Assembly (NCBI GenBank): GCA_018069465.1
Contig: JAGPUW010000002.1
Span: forward strand, 1 to 64,000
From: Gammaproteobacteria bacterium
GTDB taxonomy: Bacteria; Pseudomonadota; Gammaproteobacteria; Pseudomonadales; Porticoccaceae
DNA: 64,000 nt
Direction of reading: 5' to 3'
This document shows, one piece after another, positions 48,407-58,822 of this stretch. Made by a program: the position numbers and the translations under genes. Numbering within the stretch: position 1 is the first letter of the stretch; every line of letters starts with the position of its first letter. The notes below the pieces were generated by a model. It had not been told where the DNA came from. It made no database searches and saw only the letters and a list, made by a program, of their open reading frames with translations.

Positions 48407-50781
48407 TGGCCCTGTTGCAGAGAATGTATCGCACAGCTCAGTGCTGTTTACTGTTGATGGCACTGGGCGGGGCGGCCAACACGCTGGCAACGCCGCCGGT
48501 GGCGCTGGCGAAACTACTAGAACAGTCAACTCAGGTGACGACACCCCGGGCGAGCAAAGCACTGCTGGTGCAAATTCAGCAAAGTTTGGCAGTGGATCTG
48601 GAGAGTTTGACGACGCAGGATTTTGTCAGCGCCGCCGATGCCTATGGCCATCTGGTGGCAGGTGCCCGCGAAGAAAGTGGGGGCAAGGCCGATTTTGAAC
48701 ACTTGATCAGTCGCGGCGCGAGTTTTTACCAGCGCTGTCGGGCCAAGATCCGCAATCTCGAAGAGGCCACTGGCGACCGGGAAGCGGCACTGGAGACCCT
48801 TTATCGCTCCGACATTTGGCACGATATTAACTACGCGCTGTCGGCGTTTAATTACTGGCAGGCCTGGGGCAAGCTGGGCCTGGCTCACAACTATCGGGGC
48901 GAGCAGGAGCAGGTCAAGTGGCTGAACGAAGCCGAGCACGGTTTTCAGACCTCATCCGTACGCATTCTCTATCCGGGCATCGTCTACGGTAGCTGGCTGG
49001 GCATGGCCTATGTCGCCCAGGCTCGGGGTGATGAGGGCCTGGCCGAGCAGCGTTTTCGCCGTTTGGTGATGGCTCTGGCGGGGGATGAAGACAACCCGGT
49101 ACGCACCGCAGCCGAAACAGAACTCACCTTGTTGGCGATTCGCAAAGGCGAGCTGCCCACACTGCCACCGATGGCCGATGAGCCACTGACACCGAGCACG
49201 GCCAGAGTCTATCAAGAGCAGGCTTTTATGCTCTTACAGCGCCAGCGTGATACCCAGACTGGTGCGCTGGAAGCGGCGGTGCGCTTGAAGCGCGTGATCG
49301 AAATGGGCTTTCTCAACGACGCATTATTGAATCGTATTATTGCCTACCGCGATGAAATAGCCGGTCGCGATATTGGTCTCTTGAGTCTTTATGTCGACAC
49401 CGAATACGCTTTCGCCTGGCACCAATACGACACCACGGTGCTGAAATACCGGGCTTTTGTCGAACAGGGTGGTCTCGATTTGCCGGTTAACCTCCGCGTA
49501 CTGCAATACCACTACGCGGTCGCCCTGCTGGAAATACAGCTGGCGCGCGAGGCGCTCAAGGTGGTGGAAAACTTACAGCATGAAACCGACCTGCCCCAGC
49601 CCGTGGCCAAAGCCCTGCCCAAGTTGAAATTTCTGATCGCCATGGATCTCTACCAGCGGCGTGACAACAGCGCCAATCGCAAGCGCGTGTTGGCCGAGGC
49701 CGAATACTTTTTGCGGCTCAGCCCCAGTGACGGGGATGTGGGTAGCGCCCACCTGCTGATCGGACAATTGAGTGCCGACCCCGACAAGGCGAGCCGTCAC
49801 ATGAAGGCTGCCAGCAAGGACAAAAAGCTCAAGGGCAGTGTTGCCATGAGCCAAATGCAGCGCGCTATTGGCGACTTTAACCGGGCGGTCATTAAAGTGG
49901 ATGCCAGAGCCCAGCAAAAGCAGGCTAAAAAGGTCCTGGCAGCGCTGGCAGAACTACGTCGAAACCAACGTAAAAAGCCCTGGTTTCGTGCGGTGTCGCT
50001 GCAAATGCGTGCGGTGCTGGCCGAAGATCTCGAGCGGGTGCTGCGCGACATTAATGAGATGTACGCAGACGCGGAAGCTTATCCGGACAAGGAGGAATAC
50101 CGGCTGGATCAGCGCGTGCGCCGGGTTTTAATGTGGGCGGAGCTGCGCGCCCGGGATAGCTATCAGCAGGGGCAAACCCTGGCTGTTTTTATTGGCGAGC
50201 TAGCGCACGCGCCCAGTGATGCCATGGTGCAGAAAGAGGTCTACCAATTTTTGTTGGCAAAAGAACAACAGGGAGGCTACGCTCAAATAGTCGCTTTAGC
50301 AGAGGCTTTTTACCCAGCTTTGCAGGGCCAGCCACAGGATCAACGGCAGTTGCGGCTACTGCAAATTCGCGCGGCGAATGCATTGGGGGAGGGACAGCGC
50401 GCCTATCAAATTGCCGAGCAGCTGATTGCCGACTTTGCCGATTCTGGCGATGCCTGGGTCGCTTTTGCGCAAAGCGCTGAGCAAATGGAGCGCTGGTTTG
50501 AGGCGGAGCGGGCCTGGGCGAAGATCACTGTAGGGCAGCCCCAGGGTTCCCCCCGCTGGCGTGAGGCAATGTTTAAACGCAGTGCCGCGCTCACGGCGCA
50601 AAGCGCTGCCGAGACCGAAGGTGACAGTGGGCAAAAAGAGGACGCTACCGATCCCGCGCAGTGCTCACTACTGGCCAGATTATCTGTCTACCGACGTTTG
50701 ATGGCTGCAGCGCAACAGCGAGAGTTGGACAAAGGTATTAAACAGCAAAGTTGTACAAGCATAAAAAATGCTCGAAAGTAA
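48406..50781 (+). CDS. TPR-like repeat protein with signal peptide
   Basis: 791 aa helical repeat protein; TAATG overlap with VWA gene. Confidence 0.7.
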   Translation: MALLQRMYRTAQCCLLLMALGGAANTLATPPVALAKLLEQSTQVTTPRASKALLVQIQQSLAVDLESLTTQDFVSAADAYGHLVAGAREESGGKADFEHLISRGASFYQRCRAKIRNLEEATGDREAALETLYRSDIWHDINYALSAFNYWQAWGKLGLAHNYRGEQEQVKWLNEAEHGFQTSSVRILYPGIVYGSWLGMAYVAQARGDEGLAEQRFRRLVMALAGDEDNPVRTAAETELTLLAIRKGELPTLPPMADEPLTPSTARVYQEQAFMLLQRQRDTQTGALEAAVRLKRVIEMGFLNDALLNRIIAYRDEIAGRDIGLLSLYVDTEYAFAWHQYDTTVLKYRAFVEQGGLDLPVNLRVLQYHYAVALLEIQLAREALKVVENLQHETDLPQPVAKALPKLKFLIAMDLYQRRDNSANRKRVLAEAEYFLRLSPSDGDVGSAHLLIGQLSADPDKASRHMKAASKDKKLKGSVAMSQMQRAIGDFNRAVIKVDARAQQKQAKKVLAALAELRRNQRKKPWFRAVSLQMRAVLAEDLERVLRDINEMYADAEAYPDKEEYRLDQRVRRVLMWAELRARDSYQQGQTLAVFIGELAHAPSDAMVQKEVYQFLLAKEQQGGYAQIVALAEAFYPALQGQPQDQRQLRLLQIRAANALGEGQRAYQIAEQLIADFADSGDAWVAFAQSAEQMERWFEAERAWAKITVGQPQGSPRWREAMFKRSAALTAQSAAETEGDSGQKEDATDPAQCSLLARLSVYRRLMAAAQQRELDKGIKQQSCTSIKNARK

Positions 50782-50818
50782 GAGGACGCTCGAAAGTAAG
50801 AGGACGCTCGAAAGAAAG
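50770..50818 (+). repeat. 18-bp tandem repeat (about 2.7 copies)
   Basis: gctcgaaagtaagaggac x2 then gctcgaaagaaag, spanning the TPR gene stop codon. Confidence 0.9.
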
Positions 50819-50885
50819 CTGCTCGGGTGGAACATAGTAGGGAGCTTGGTTCAGCACGTTTTGGTCTGGTTTTAAAGGAGACGAG

Positions 50886-52262
50886 ATGAGAATTCGCAAA
50901 TATGATTTCAACTACGGGCGCCGCCACTTTATGGGCCAGCTCAGTAAAGGTGTGCTGGCAACCGGGGTACTGTCGCCGCTGTGGAAAGCGATCGCCGACA
51001 CCGGTGATATCGCCGGTGTCTACCCCGACGAGCTGATGTCGATTGAAAGTTATACCAAGGGAAAAATCAGTACCGGGGATATGATTAACGCCGACAATGT
51101 TGAGCATGTCAAAGATCTGCTCGATCCTATTCGCTACACCCAGGTGTCGCAGATGGGTCGGCAAATGCGCATGATCGACACCACGACTGACATTATGAAA
51201 CTCAGCGCCTGGGAATATAACGAGGCCACACTGCGCAATTACGGCAAGGCAATGTTTGATGCCAACGGCAATGTGGTGACGAAAGAGGGCAAGCCCTGGA
51301 TAGGCGGCAATCCCTTTCCAGATCCGAAATCGGCCTTGGAAGTGTTTGCCGGCATCACCCTCAGCTGGGGCCGCCACGACGCCTCGTTTTACGCTATTAA
51401 GGAACAGGACGTTGGCCCCGATGGCGATGTTGAATATGAGTATGAGTTGGGCTGGGCTGAGATGTCACCTGTGGCCAGAACCGTACTCGAGCCCAAACCC
51501 TATTGGCCGGGCCACGAAGACAAGCTGCGTTATCAATCGGTATTTTTTGTCAGCCCCAACGATATTGCCGGCACCTCGTTTTTGAATGTCTGGCATTACG
51601 ACCAGCGCCGCTTTCCCGATTTGAGTGGCTATTTACCGGCGTTTAAGCGGGTGCGACGCTTTCCGACCAATCAGCGTTTTGAGCCAATGATTCCCGGTTC
51701 AACCCTTTATCTCTCCGATGCATGGACGGCGGGTGATCCCTTTCTGACCTGGGGCAACTACAAGGTGGTGGGCCGCGGCCCCACTTTGGCGGCTATTTCA
51801 CGCAGCTGGAATTCACAACACGAAAACTGGGAGGGCACTACTCACGGTGGCCCCAAGGGTAATACTTTCTGGGATATGGATGTCGAGCTAGTGCCCGAGG
51901 CCATCGTCGTTGAAGCCGAGCCGGTGAAATTCCCCCGCGCACCCATTAGTAAAAAGCGCGTCTGGTTTGATGCCCGTACCTTGCTGCCACTGGCGATGGT
52001 TTCCTACGATCGCAGGGGCGAAATGTTTCGCTCCTTCGACGGTGCTGCATCGCTTTACACCGATGGCGAAAATACCGTTTACGATGGCAAGCATCCCTAT
52101 GCCTCCTGGACCCGGGTGCACGCCCACAATATCCAGGTCAACCGCATGGCCCGACTGGCTCAGGTTAAAGAAATTTCTGGCGGCTATAAAACCAGTGTTA
52201 ATGAAGATAACCTCTACGATAAGTTTTTAACTCAGTCGGCGATTAGGCGCCTGGGTCGATAA
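50886..52262 (+). CDS. DUF1329 family protein, possible Tat signal
   Basis: 458 aa; N-terminal GRRHFMGQLSKGVLATGV; similar architecture to 9145-10545. Confidence 0.78.
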   Translation: MRIRKYDFNYGRRHFMGQLSKGVLATGVLSPLWKAIADTGDIAGVYPDELMSIESYTKGKISTGDMINADNVEHVKDLLDPIRYTQVSQMGRQMRMIDTTTDIMKLSAWEYNEATLRNYGKAMFDANGNVVTKEGKPWIGGNPFPDPKSALEVFAGITLSWGRHDASFYAIKEQDVGPDGDVEYEYELGWAEMSPVARTVLEPKPYWPGHEDKLRYQSVFFVSPNDIAGTSFLNVWHYDQRRFPDLSGYLPAFKRVRRFPTNQRFEPMIPGSTLYLSDAWTAGDPFLTWGNYKVVGRGPTLAAISRSWNSQHENWEGTTHGGPKGNTFWDMDVELVPEAIVVEAEPVKFPRAPISKKRVWFDARTLLPLAMVSYDRRGEMFRSFDGAASLYTDGENTVYDGKHPYASWTRVHAHNIQVNRMARLAQVKEISGGYKTSVNEDNLYDKFLTQSAIRRLGR

Positions 52263-52347
52263 AAAGCGTATTGATACCCCCGAAGGGGGGGGTAGACTTG
52301 CTTATTATTGCTGTATAAATAGCCCTCAATAAAAGGATTTATGCCTC

Positions 52348-53364
52348 ATGCCAGGTGCAAGGAATCGAGTGCTAAAAGCTTTTTGTCTAATGGGGGCCTT
52401 GTTTTTTGGCTTGTCAGCTTGTGATCAAAACTCAGAGACTACAGCGAATAGTAAGGCTGTAGAATCTCTCGATATTGTTAATATTGGCCGACTTATTTGC
52501 GGTGGCCACTTACCCTTAGCTATCGTTGAAAAGAAATACCAGCAACAATTAAAAACCTTTCAACTACACACCGTGCAAAATCACGACTGGAATGATGTTG
52601 TGGTCGATTTGTCATCGGGTAAGTTGGCGGGTACGTTTATTTTGTCACCGCTGGCAATGAACTTAATACGTGAGGGCTTTCCTGGCAAAATAGTCTTATT
52701 GGCCGATCGCAATGGCAATGGTTTTGTGTTGTCTAAAAATATTAAATCAATCGATCAGTTGAAAAGCCAGCGCGCGATTATTGCCGTCCCCCATCTGTAT
52801 TCACAGCACCATGTTTTATTACATGAGCTATTAAAGCAGCACGCCATCCCAACAGAGAACATCAAGGTTTTGGGGATGCCGCCTAGAGATATGATTCATT
52901 CTTTGCGCAGCGGGGAGATTGATGGCTTTGTGGTGGGTGAGCCAGAGGGCAATCGCTCTTTGAGCCAGGGTGTCGGCTGGATGGCGGCAATATCACCGCA
53001 GATCTGGCAAGACCATATGGATCACGTCTTCCTTGTGTCAGATACTTTTATTAATGAGCAGCCTGAAAAATTACAGGAGTTGGTTCAGCAATTGGTGCGG
53101 GGCGGTGAGTTTATTGAAAACAACCCCCGTGAGGCTGTCGTGATGGGTGAGGATTATACCGGCGCCCCAGCGGCAGTATTTGAGCAGGTACTGAGCACCC
53201 CACCTGACTGGATTAGCTACTCTAATATGATGGTTGATGACAAAGATATGATAAGCATGGCTGAAAAAATGGTTGAAATGAATTTATGGCCGGATGTTCC
53301 TGACAATCTCGGTAGTCAATATTTTAATATGAGTTTTGTTGAAAAAGCAGTTCGAGAAAAATAA
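52348..53364 (+). CDS. NrtA/SsuA-type substrate-binding lipoprotein
   Basis: LSACDQ lipobox; RLICGGHLPLAIVEKK, GEIDGFVVGEPEGNRS; no permease or ATPase genes adjacent. Confidence 0.8.
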   Translation: MPGARNRVLKAFCLMGALFFGLSACDQNSETTANSKAVESLDIVNIGRLICGGHLPLAIVEKKYQQQLKTFQLHTVQNHDWNDVVVDLSSGKLAGTFILSPLAMNLIREGFPGKIVLLADRNGNGFVLSKNIKSIDQLKSQRAIIAVPHLYSQHHVLLHELLKQHAIPTENIKVLGMPPRDMIHSLRSGEIDGFVVGEPEGNRSLSQGVGWMAAISPQIWQDHMDHVFLVSDTFINEQPEKLQELVQQLVRGGEFIENNPREAVVMGEDYTGAPAAVFEQVLSTPPDWISYSNMMVDDKDMISMAEKMVEMNLWPDVPDNLGSQYFNMSFVEKAVREK

Positions 53365-53371
53365 TTAAGTA

Positions 53372-56300
53372 ATGAAATTTAAAATATCGCTTAAAAGGCT
53401 ATCTGTCTTAATTATTATTTTCTCAGCACTGGTTCCAGTGCTTGTGGTAATACTTTGGTACGGGCAGGATTTATACAATCATAAGTTGAATGATGCGCTT
53501 CTCAAGGAGCAGTACGTCAATGAACTTGGAAAAATTAAAATTGAATCAGAAGTTAAGCGTTTTCAGACCCTGCTAAAAAATAAAAGCGACCCACTATCTA
53601 TCCTGCTCGATGAGCCTGGCGATCAGGAAACATTGATGCAAATAAACAGCTTATTAGCGTTGATCATTAAGCGTGAGCCCGCTATTCATGAGGCTTTTCT
53701 CTTGTCGTTGTCGGGCAAGGTGCTCGCTGATGTTGACCCAGATATGGGCCTGCTAGGTGATCGAGTTTTATCGGCAAAAGAACTGGAGCGCGCAGCCATC
53801 TTGGCGGGCTTTAATAAAACCTACAGCTTACCTGAGGTAATGATTCCTTCACTGGGCAGATCTTACAAGGGATCACCTAAGTTACATGACGGAAAGTATG
53901 TATTTACCATGGCCGAGCCTGTCGGGTCACCTGTTAAAGCGGTGCTCGTTGTTATGGTTGAGGTCGATAAGTTATGGCTTGGCACACAGGATAAGAAAGA
54001 CGGTGATGTTACTAAAAAAAGTAGTAACTACTTAGTTGATAGACGTGGTGTTTTATTGACGAATGTCGCTGATAGCCCCGTCAAAATGGGTGGTCTGATC
54101 ACGCACCTGGAAATCGTGCGCACCGCATTAATAGATGACGCCTGGCCCGCCCGTCGTTCATATCTCGGCGTTGGCAACGAGCAGGTCTATGGCACGCTGA
54201 CAAAAATCCCCTTATTAGATTGGACGCTGGTCTCGGAAGTACGCACAGCGGAGCTCATCGAGCCAATTATTGCTGACTTATCGAAAGTCCTGGTATTTAC
54301 CTCGCTGGGCATGGCTATTTTTATTGCATTGGTTATGCAGGTAATGGCTAAAGCTTTAAAGCCGATAGAACATGCCTGTAAGGCGATTGATCTAGTGGCT
54401 CAGGGTGATTACGACTTTGTTTTACAGCCAGTCGGCATCCTCGAATTTGATACTTTAAATAGGGATATTACGCGGATGACAAAAGCGCGTAAGGCGGCAG
54501 AAAGCGCTTTACTGGAGAGCCAGCAGGATCTTCAGGTCACCTTGAACAGTATTGGTGATGCCGTTATTGCCTGCGATGAGAAAGGCAATGTTACACGGAT
54601 GAATGCAGTGGCCGAGCAACTAACAGCCTGGTCTATTAAAGAGGCCAAAGGCCAGTCCATACAAAGCGTGTTTAATATTATCGACGCCTCCACTCGTGAA
54701 ACCATCCCCAGCCCGGTAGAAAAAGTATTGAACCGTGGCGAAATTGTTTACCTGAGTAATCACACGACTCTGCTGGCAAAAGACGGCAGGGAGTATCATA
54801 TTTCCGATTCGGCTGCCCCTATCCGAGATGAGAGGGGTAGTATTTTAGGCATGGTGCTGGTGTTTAATGATGTTACCGAGGCCTATCACCTGCGTGAGAA
54901 AGCGTCAGCTGCACAGCGTTTATTGCAGGAATTATTTGACGATATGGAAACCATGGTGGCGATCACCAACCCCGATGGTGTCGTCGTTTTTGCCAATAAA
55001 TCACCTCTAAGCGCCTCTGGTGTTACTTTGGATGAAGTGCTGGGTAAAAGGCTGTGGGAATGCATTTGGTTTCAGGCCGATGAAAAGCTGCAGGCGAAAA
55101 TGAAGAGTAACTGTGTTGAAGCGAGGGCGGGGATAAGTAATCAGCTCGATATTCAAATCACCACTCTTGCTGGCTTGTTTTGGGTCTCGTACAGCATGCA
55201 TCCGGTGTTTGATGAGCACGGTGAAGTACTACAAATACTGCATGAGGGACGTGATGTTAACGAGCGAAAAATTGCAGAAGATGAATTGCGAGCCTCAGCA
55301 CAACATCTCAAGCTCTACCGTGAGCAAACCCCTCTCGCGGCGATCGAGTGGAGTACTGACTTAGAGGTGATAGATTGGAATGCTGCAGCAGAAGAAATGT
55401 TTGGCTATTCGATTGCTGAAATCAGAGAGCTAAGTGTCGTTGATATTTTAGTTTCAAATGCGGACAAAGCCGCTGTTAAGGCGATAGGTAAAAGCTTAAA
55501 AGCCAATACGGGTGGGGCAAAAAGTACTCATCAAATTCTCACTAAAGACGGTAGAGTTATTTTATGTGAATGGCATAACACCTTATTGAAAGACGAGCGA
55601 GGTGTGATTATTGGTGCCGCCTCAGTGGTGATAGATATTACCGCCCAGCAAAAGGCACAGCACGATTTAATATTGAAAGAGCGGGAGCAAAGTGAGCTTT
55701 TCAACTGTATGACCGATGGAGTCATTAGTATTGACGAACATGGAAATGTTTTGCAATTTAATAAAACAGCTGAGGCGTTGTTTGGTTATTCTGCCGAAGA
55801 GATGGTCGGCAATAATGTCAGTCAACTGATGCCCGAACCCCATGCTAGTCAGCATGATGGCTATCTGCAGCGGTATTTGCAGACTGGCGACGCACATATC
55901 ATTGGCTTTGGCCGAGAACTAATGGGCAGGCACAAAAGTAATAAACTCTTTCCCCTGCGCCTATTTATTGCTGAATTGCCTGTAAGTGACTCGGGTGAAA
56001 GGCGCTTTATTGGCAGCTGCCATGACCTGACTCAGGAAAAATCTCAGGAAGAGCAATTGCGACGCAGCCAGAAAATGGATGCCCTGGGCAAGCTTACCGG
56101 AGGTGTCGCCCACGATTTTAATAACATACTAGGTGTGGTGACAGGCTATGCCGACTTATTGGAAGGCATGCTGGTGGATCAGCCAAAGCTTGGTGGCTAC
56201 GCTAAAGAAATACATCACGCCGGGCTACGTGGTGCCAAGCTGACAAAAAAACTATTATCATTTACTCGACAGGAAACACTTGCGGCGGCCAAGATCGACA

Positions 56301-57205
56301 TTAACAAGCTCTTGCTTGAACAGCAGGATATGCTGCAAAAAACCCTGACCGTTAGTATTAAACTGGTTATGAATCTTGCCGACGAGCTTTGGCCGGTGTG
56401 GCTGGATAGCTCAGACCTGGAAGACGCCGTGCTCAATATGAGTATTAATGCCATGCACGCTATGGTGGATAAACCAGTGGGCGCACAGTTAACGATCCGC
56501 ACTAAAAATCTAACGCTCTCTACAGTTGATGCTTCTACTTTAGGTTTGTCAAAATCGGGTAATTATGTGCAGTTAAGCCTGGTAGATACTGGTAGCGGTA
56601 TGGATGAGGCTACCCGGGGGAAAATATTTGATCCTTTTTTCTCGACCAAGGGTGAGATGGGTACAGGCCTTGGGCTGTCGCAGGTATTTGGTTTTGTGAT
56701 TCGAGCCGGTGGTGCGGTCAAAGTTTACTCTGAGCCAGGCCACGGCAGTGAATTTGCTCTTTACTTCCCGCGCTATAACGCTGTGAATATGGAGTCTGAT
56801 GACTCTGTAATAGAAGACCATTCGGCCTTGGGTGGAAGCGAAAACATACTGGTTGTCGATGACGAGCGGGCCCTGCGCGAATTGGCTGCCGAATTATTAC
56901 GCCAACAAGGTTATCGGGTATTTTGTGCTGACAGCGGTGCAGAGGCTTTAAAAACCCTTCAATCTGAAACAATCGACCTGGTGCTCTCGGATGTCATCAT
57001 GCCAGAAATGAGCGGCTATCAACTGGCTGTGAAACTTAAGGCCGATTACCCACAGATTAAAATACAGTTGGCCAGTGGCTTTGCCGATGAGCGAGAGGCG
57101 ACTATCGTCGACCCAAGCCTACATAATAATATGTTGCACAAACCCTATCATTCACAAGCCCTATTTAAAGCGATAAGAAACCTGTTAGATGACGGCGGAC
57201 GCTAA
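53372..57205 (+). CDS. Hybrid sensor histidine kinase with multiple PAS domains and receiver
   Basis: [28 protein letters not shown]-box, [13 protein letters not shown], receiver [13 protein letters not shown]...[17 protein letters not shown]. Confidence 0.93.
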   Translation: MKFKISLKRLSVLIIIFSALVPVLVVILWYGQDLYNHKLNDALLKEQYVNELGKIKIESEVKRFQTLLKNKSDPLSILLDEPGDQETLMQINSLLALIIKREPAIHEAFLLSLSGKVLADVDPDMGLLGDRVLSAKELERAAILAGFNKTYSLPEVMIPSLGRSYKGSPKLHDGKYVFTMAEPVGSPVKAVLVVMVEVDKLWLGTQDKKDGDVTKKSSNYLVDRRGVLLTNVADSPVKMGGLITHLEIVRTALIDDAWPARRSYLGVGNEQVYGTLTKIPLLDWTLVSEVRTAELIEPIIADLSKVLVFTSLGMAIFIALVMQVMAKALKPIEHACKAIDLVAQGDYDFVLQPVGILEFDTLNRDITRMTKARKAAESALLESQQDLQVTLNSIGDAVIACDEKGNVTRMNAVAEQLTAWSIKEAKGQSIQSVFNIIDASTRETIPSPVEKVLNRGEIVYLSNHTTLLAKDGREYHISDSAAPIRDERGSILGMVLVFNDVTEAYHLREKASAAQRLLQELFDDMETMVAITNPDGVVVFANKSPLSASGVTLDEVLGKRLWECIWFQADEKLQAKMKSNCVEARAGISNQLDIQITTLAGLFWVSYSMHPVFDEHGEVLQILHEGRDVNERKIAEDELRASAQHLKLYREQTPLAAIEWSTDLEVIDWNAAAEEMFGYSIAEIRELSVVDILVSNADKAAVKAIGKSLKANTGGAKSTHQILTKDGRVILCEWHNTLLKDERGVIIGAASVVIDITAQQKAQHDLILKEREQSELFNCMTDGVISIDEHGNVLQFNKTAEALFGYSAEEMVGNNVSQLMPEPHASQHDGYLQRYLQTGDAHIIGFGRELMGRHKSNKLFPLRLFIAELPVSDSGERRFIGSCHDLTQEKSQEEQLRRSQKMDALGKLTGGVAHDFNNILGVVTGYADLLEGMLVDQPKLGGYAKEIHHAGLRGAKLTKKLLSFTRQETLAAAKIDINKLLLEQQDMLQKTLTVSIKLVMNLADELWPVWLDSSDLEDAVLNMSINAMHAMVDKPVGAQLTIRTKNLTLSTVDASTLGLSKSGNYVQLSLVDTGSGMDEATRGKIFDPFFSTKGEMGTGLGLSQVFGFVIRAGGAVKVYSEPGHGSEFALYFPRYNAVNMESDDSVIEDHSALGGSENILVVDDERALRELAAELLRQQGYRVFCADSGAEALKTLQSETIDLVLSDVIMPEMSGYQLAVKLKADYPQIKIQLASGFADEREATIVDPSLHNNMLHKPYHSQALFKAIRNLLDDGGR

Positions 57206-57283
57206 TCGCCTAAATTGCCTTACTTGACCTGCTCATCAAAAAAAATGAATGCTAACGATTACTCATAGGTGGTAATGCAATAA

Positions 57284-57593
57284 TTAGGCTTTGAATTGAC
57301 CCTTTGAGCTGTTCGGATGCAGTGTATAAAGTATGGCTACACTATCCAGATAATTTGTCTTCGCGGGCCTAGAAGCAGGCAAGGAGTCGCCCTTGCCCCC
57401 GAGTAACCTGGCTACAGTTTTTTTTCGTTTCTGCAGCACAGGCTTCCAACACTTCTTTGTGAATATTCTCCAGGGAAACGGCAGTACCCGTGAAGCCAAA
57501 AGATATTAGTACTGCAGGTAATAATGATTTTCTAAAGTCCATGAGTCTTACTCCCTGGTATTTTTTTGGTGTGTTGTGCGGCTTGTGTGACAA
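57284..57593 (-). pseudogene. Cysteine-rich repeat secreted protein with in-frame amber codons
   Basis: EACAAETKKNCSQVTRGQGRLLACF[TAG]AREDKLSG[TAG]CSHTLYTASEQLKG; signal peptide at N-terminus. Confidence 0.6.
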
Positions 57594-57775
57594 AGCCTAT
57601 GGACAATCAAGCCGGTGTTGATGATGGGCGTCCCCATTAATTGCGGACTTGAGCCTGGCGGGAAATATGCCTTTTTGAATCTAAATTTTTTTTCGTCATT
57701 ATATTAAACACAGAGGACGCGAATAATTTCTTACTTTGTGTCAGCCCTTGGCACAATGCTATTCTCTTAAAATTT

Positions 57776-58647
57776 GTGCAAATTCAAACCTTTTTTAAGA
57801 GATGCTCTATGCAAGCGGTAAGTGTTGAATACCAATCATTTGATGGCCTGAAGTTAAAGGGCGATCACTATGGCGACCCTGCTAACCCACCTTTAATTTT
57901 TTTACACGGTGGTGGGCAAACGCGTCATTCCTGGGGTGAGGCAGCCGAGGCGTGGCAAAGGCGGGCTGGCATGTGATTAATATGGACTCCCGTGGCCATG
58001 GCGAATCTGACTGGTGTCCACAGACCAACTATGAAATAGAAGCTTTTGTCGGCGACTTGAAGGTGGTTCTCGATACACTCAATAGCAAGCCCGTAGTGGT
58101 CGGTGCATCCAAGGGTGGCATTGTCGCGTTGGCAACTGCCTGTATGGATGAATCACTGCTGCGCGGCATTGTTCTGGTTGATGTTACGCCGCGTCTTGAA
58201 CCTGCCGGTGTGGGGCGTATTCTTGATTTTATGCGCTCTCGGGCCGATGGCTTTGAAAGCCTTGAAGATGCTGCTGACACCATTGCAAGTTACACCAAGC
58301 GCAAACGCACGAGCAATCTTGAAGGTCTACGTAAAAATCTGCGCGAGCGAGAAGATGGCCGCTTTATATGGCATTGGGACCCTCACCTCATAGGCGGCGA
58401 GTTTCAGGCCAAGATACAGCAGCGCTGTATGCAGCTTTTGGATGAGTCGGTTAAAGTGACTATTCCCACTCTGTTGGTGCGTGGTGCTCAGTCTGATGTG
58501 GTCAGTCACGAAGGTGTCGAAGAATTTCGCAATGCCGTAAAACATGCGGAATACATTGATGTGCAGGAAGCCTCACATATGGTTGCGGGTGATCAGAACA
58601 CGGTGTTTTCTGATGCGGTTATCGATTTTATTGGGCGGCTCGATTAA
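57776..58647 (+). pseudogene. Alpha/beta hydrolase split by a 1-nt frameshift
   Basis: ORF1 ends ..GEAAEAWQRRAGM*; ORF2 ..MAKAGWHVINMDSRGHGESDW; one missing base near 57952 restores EALAKAGWHVIN; VGASKGG nucleophile motif. Confidence 0.8.
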
Positions 58648-58822
58648 TGGCCGATGCAATTAAAGGGGCTTTTAGTTAACGGAATGTTCAACTACGGTAT
58701 TTTCACTATTGTTGGCTGTCACCTCTATCGAGCCATGACAGTACACGCCTTTAGTCGCCTCATCCTGACGGCGTATAGGGTACTATGCGTATCCTCTAAT
58801 ATGCCCCGCTAAAGTTGCCCCT

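Noticed and set aside
52273-52297. Terminator at tacccccgaaggggggggta
   Set aside because: Strong GC hairpin but no T-tract on either side; function unclear.
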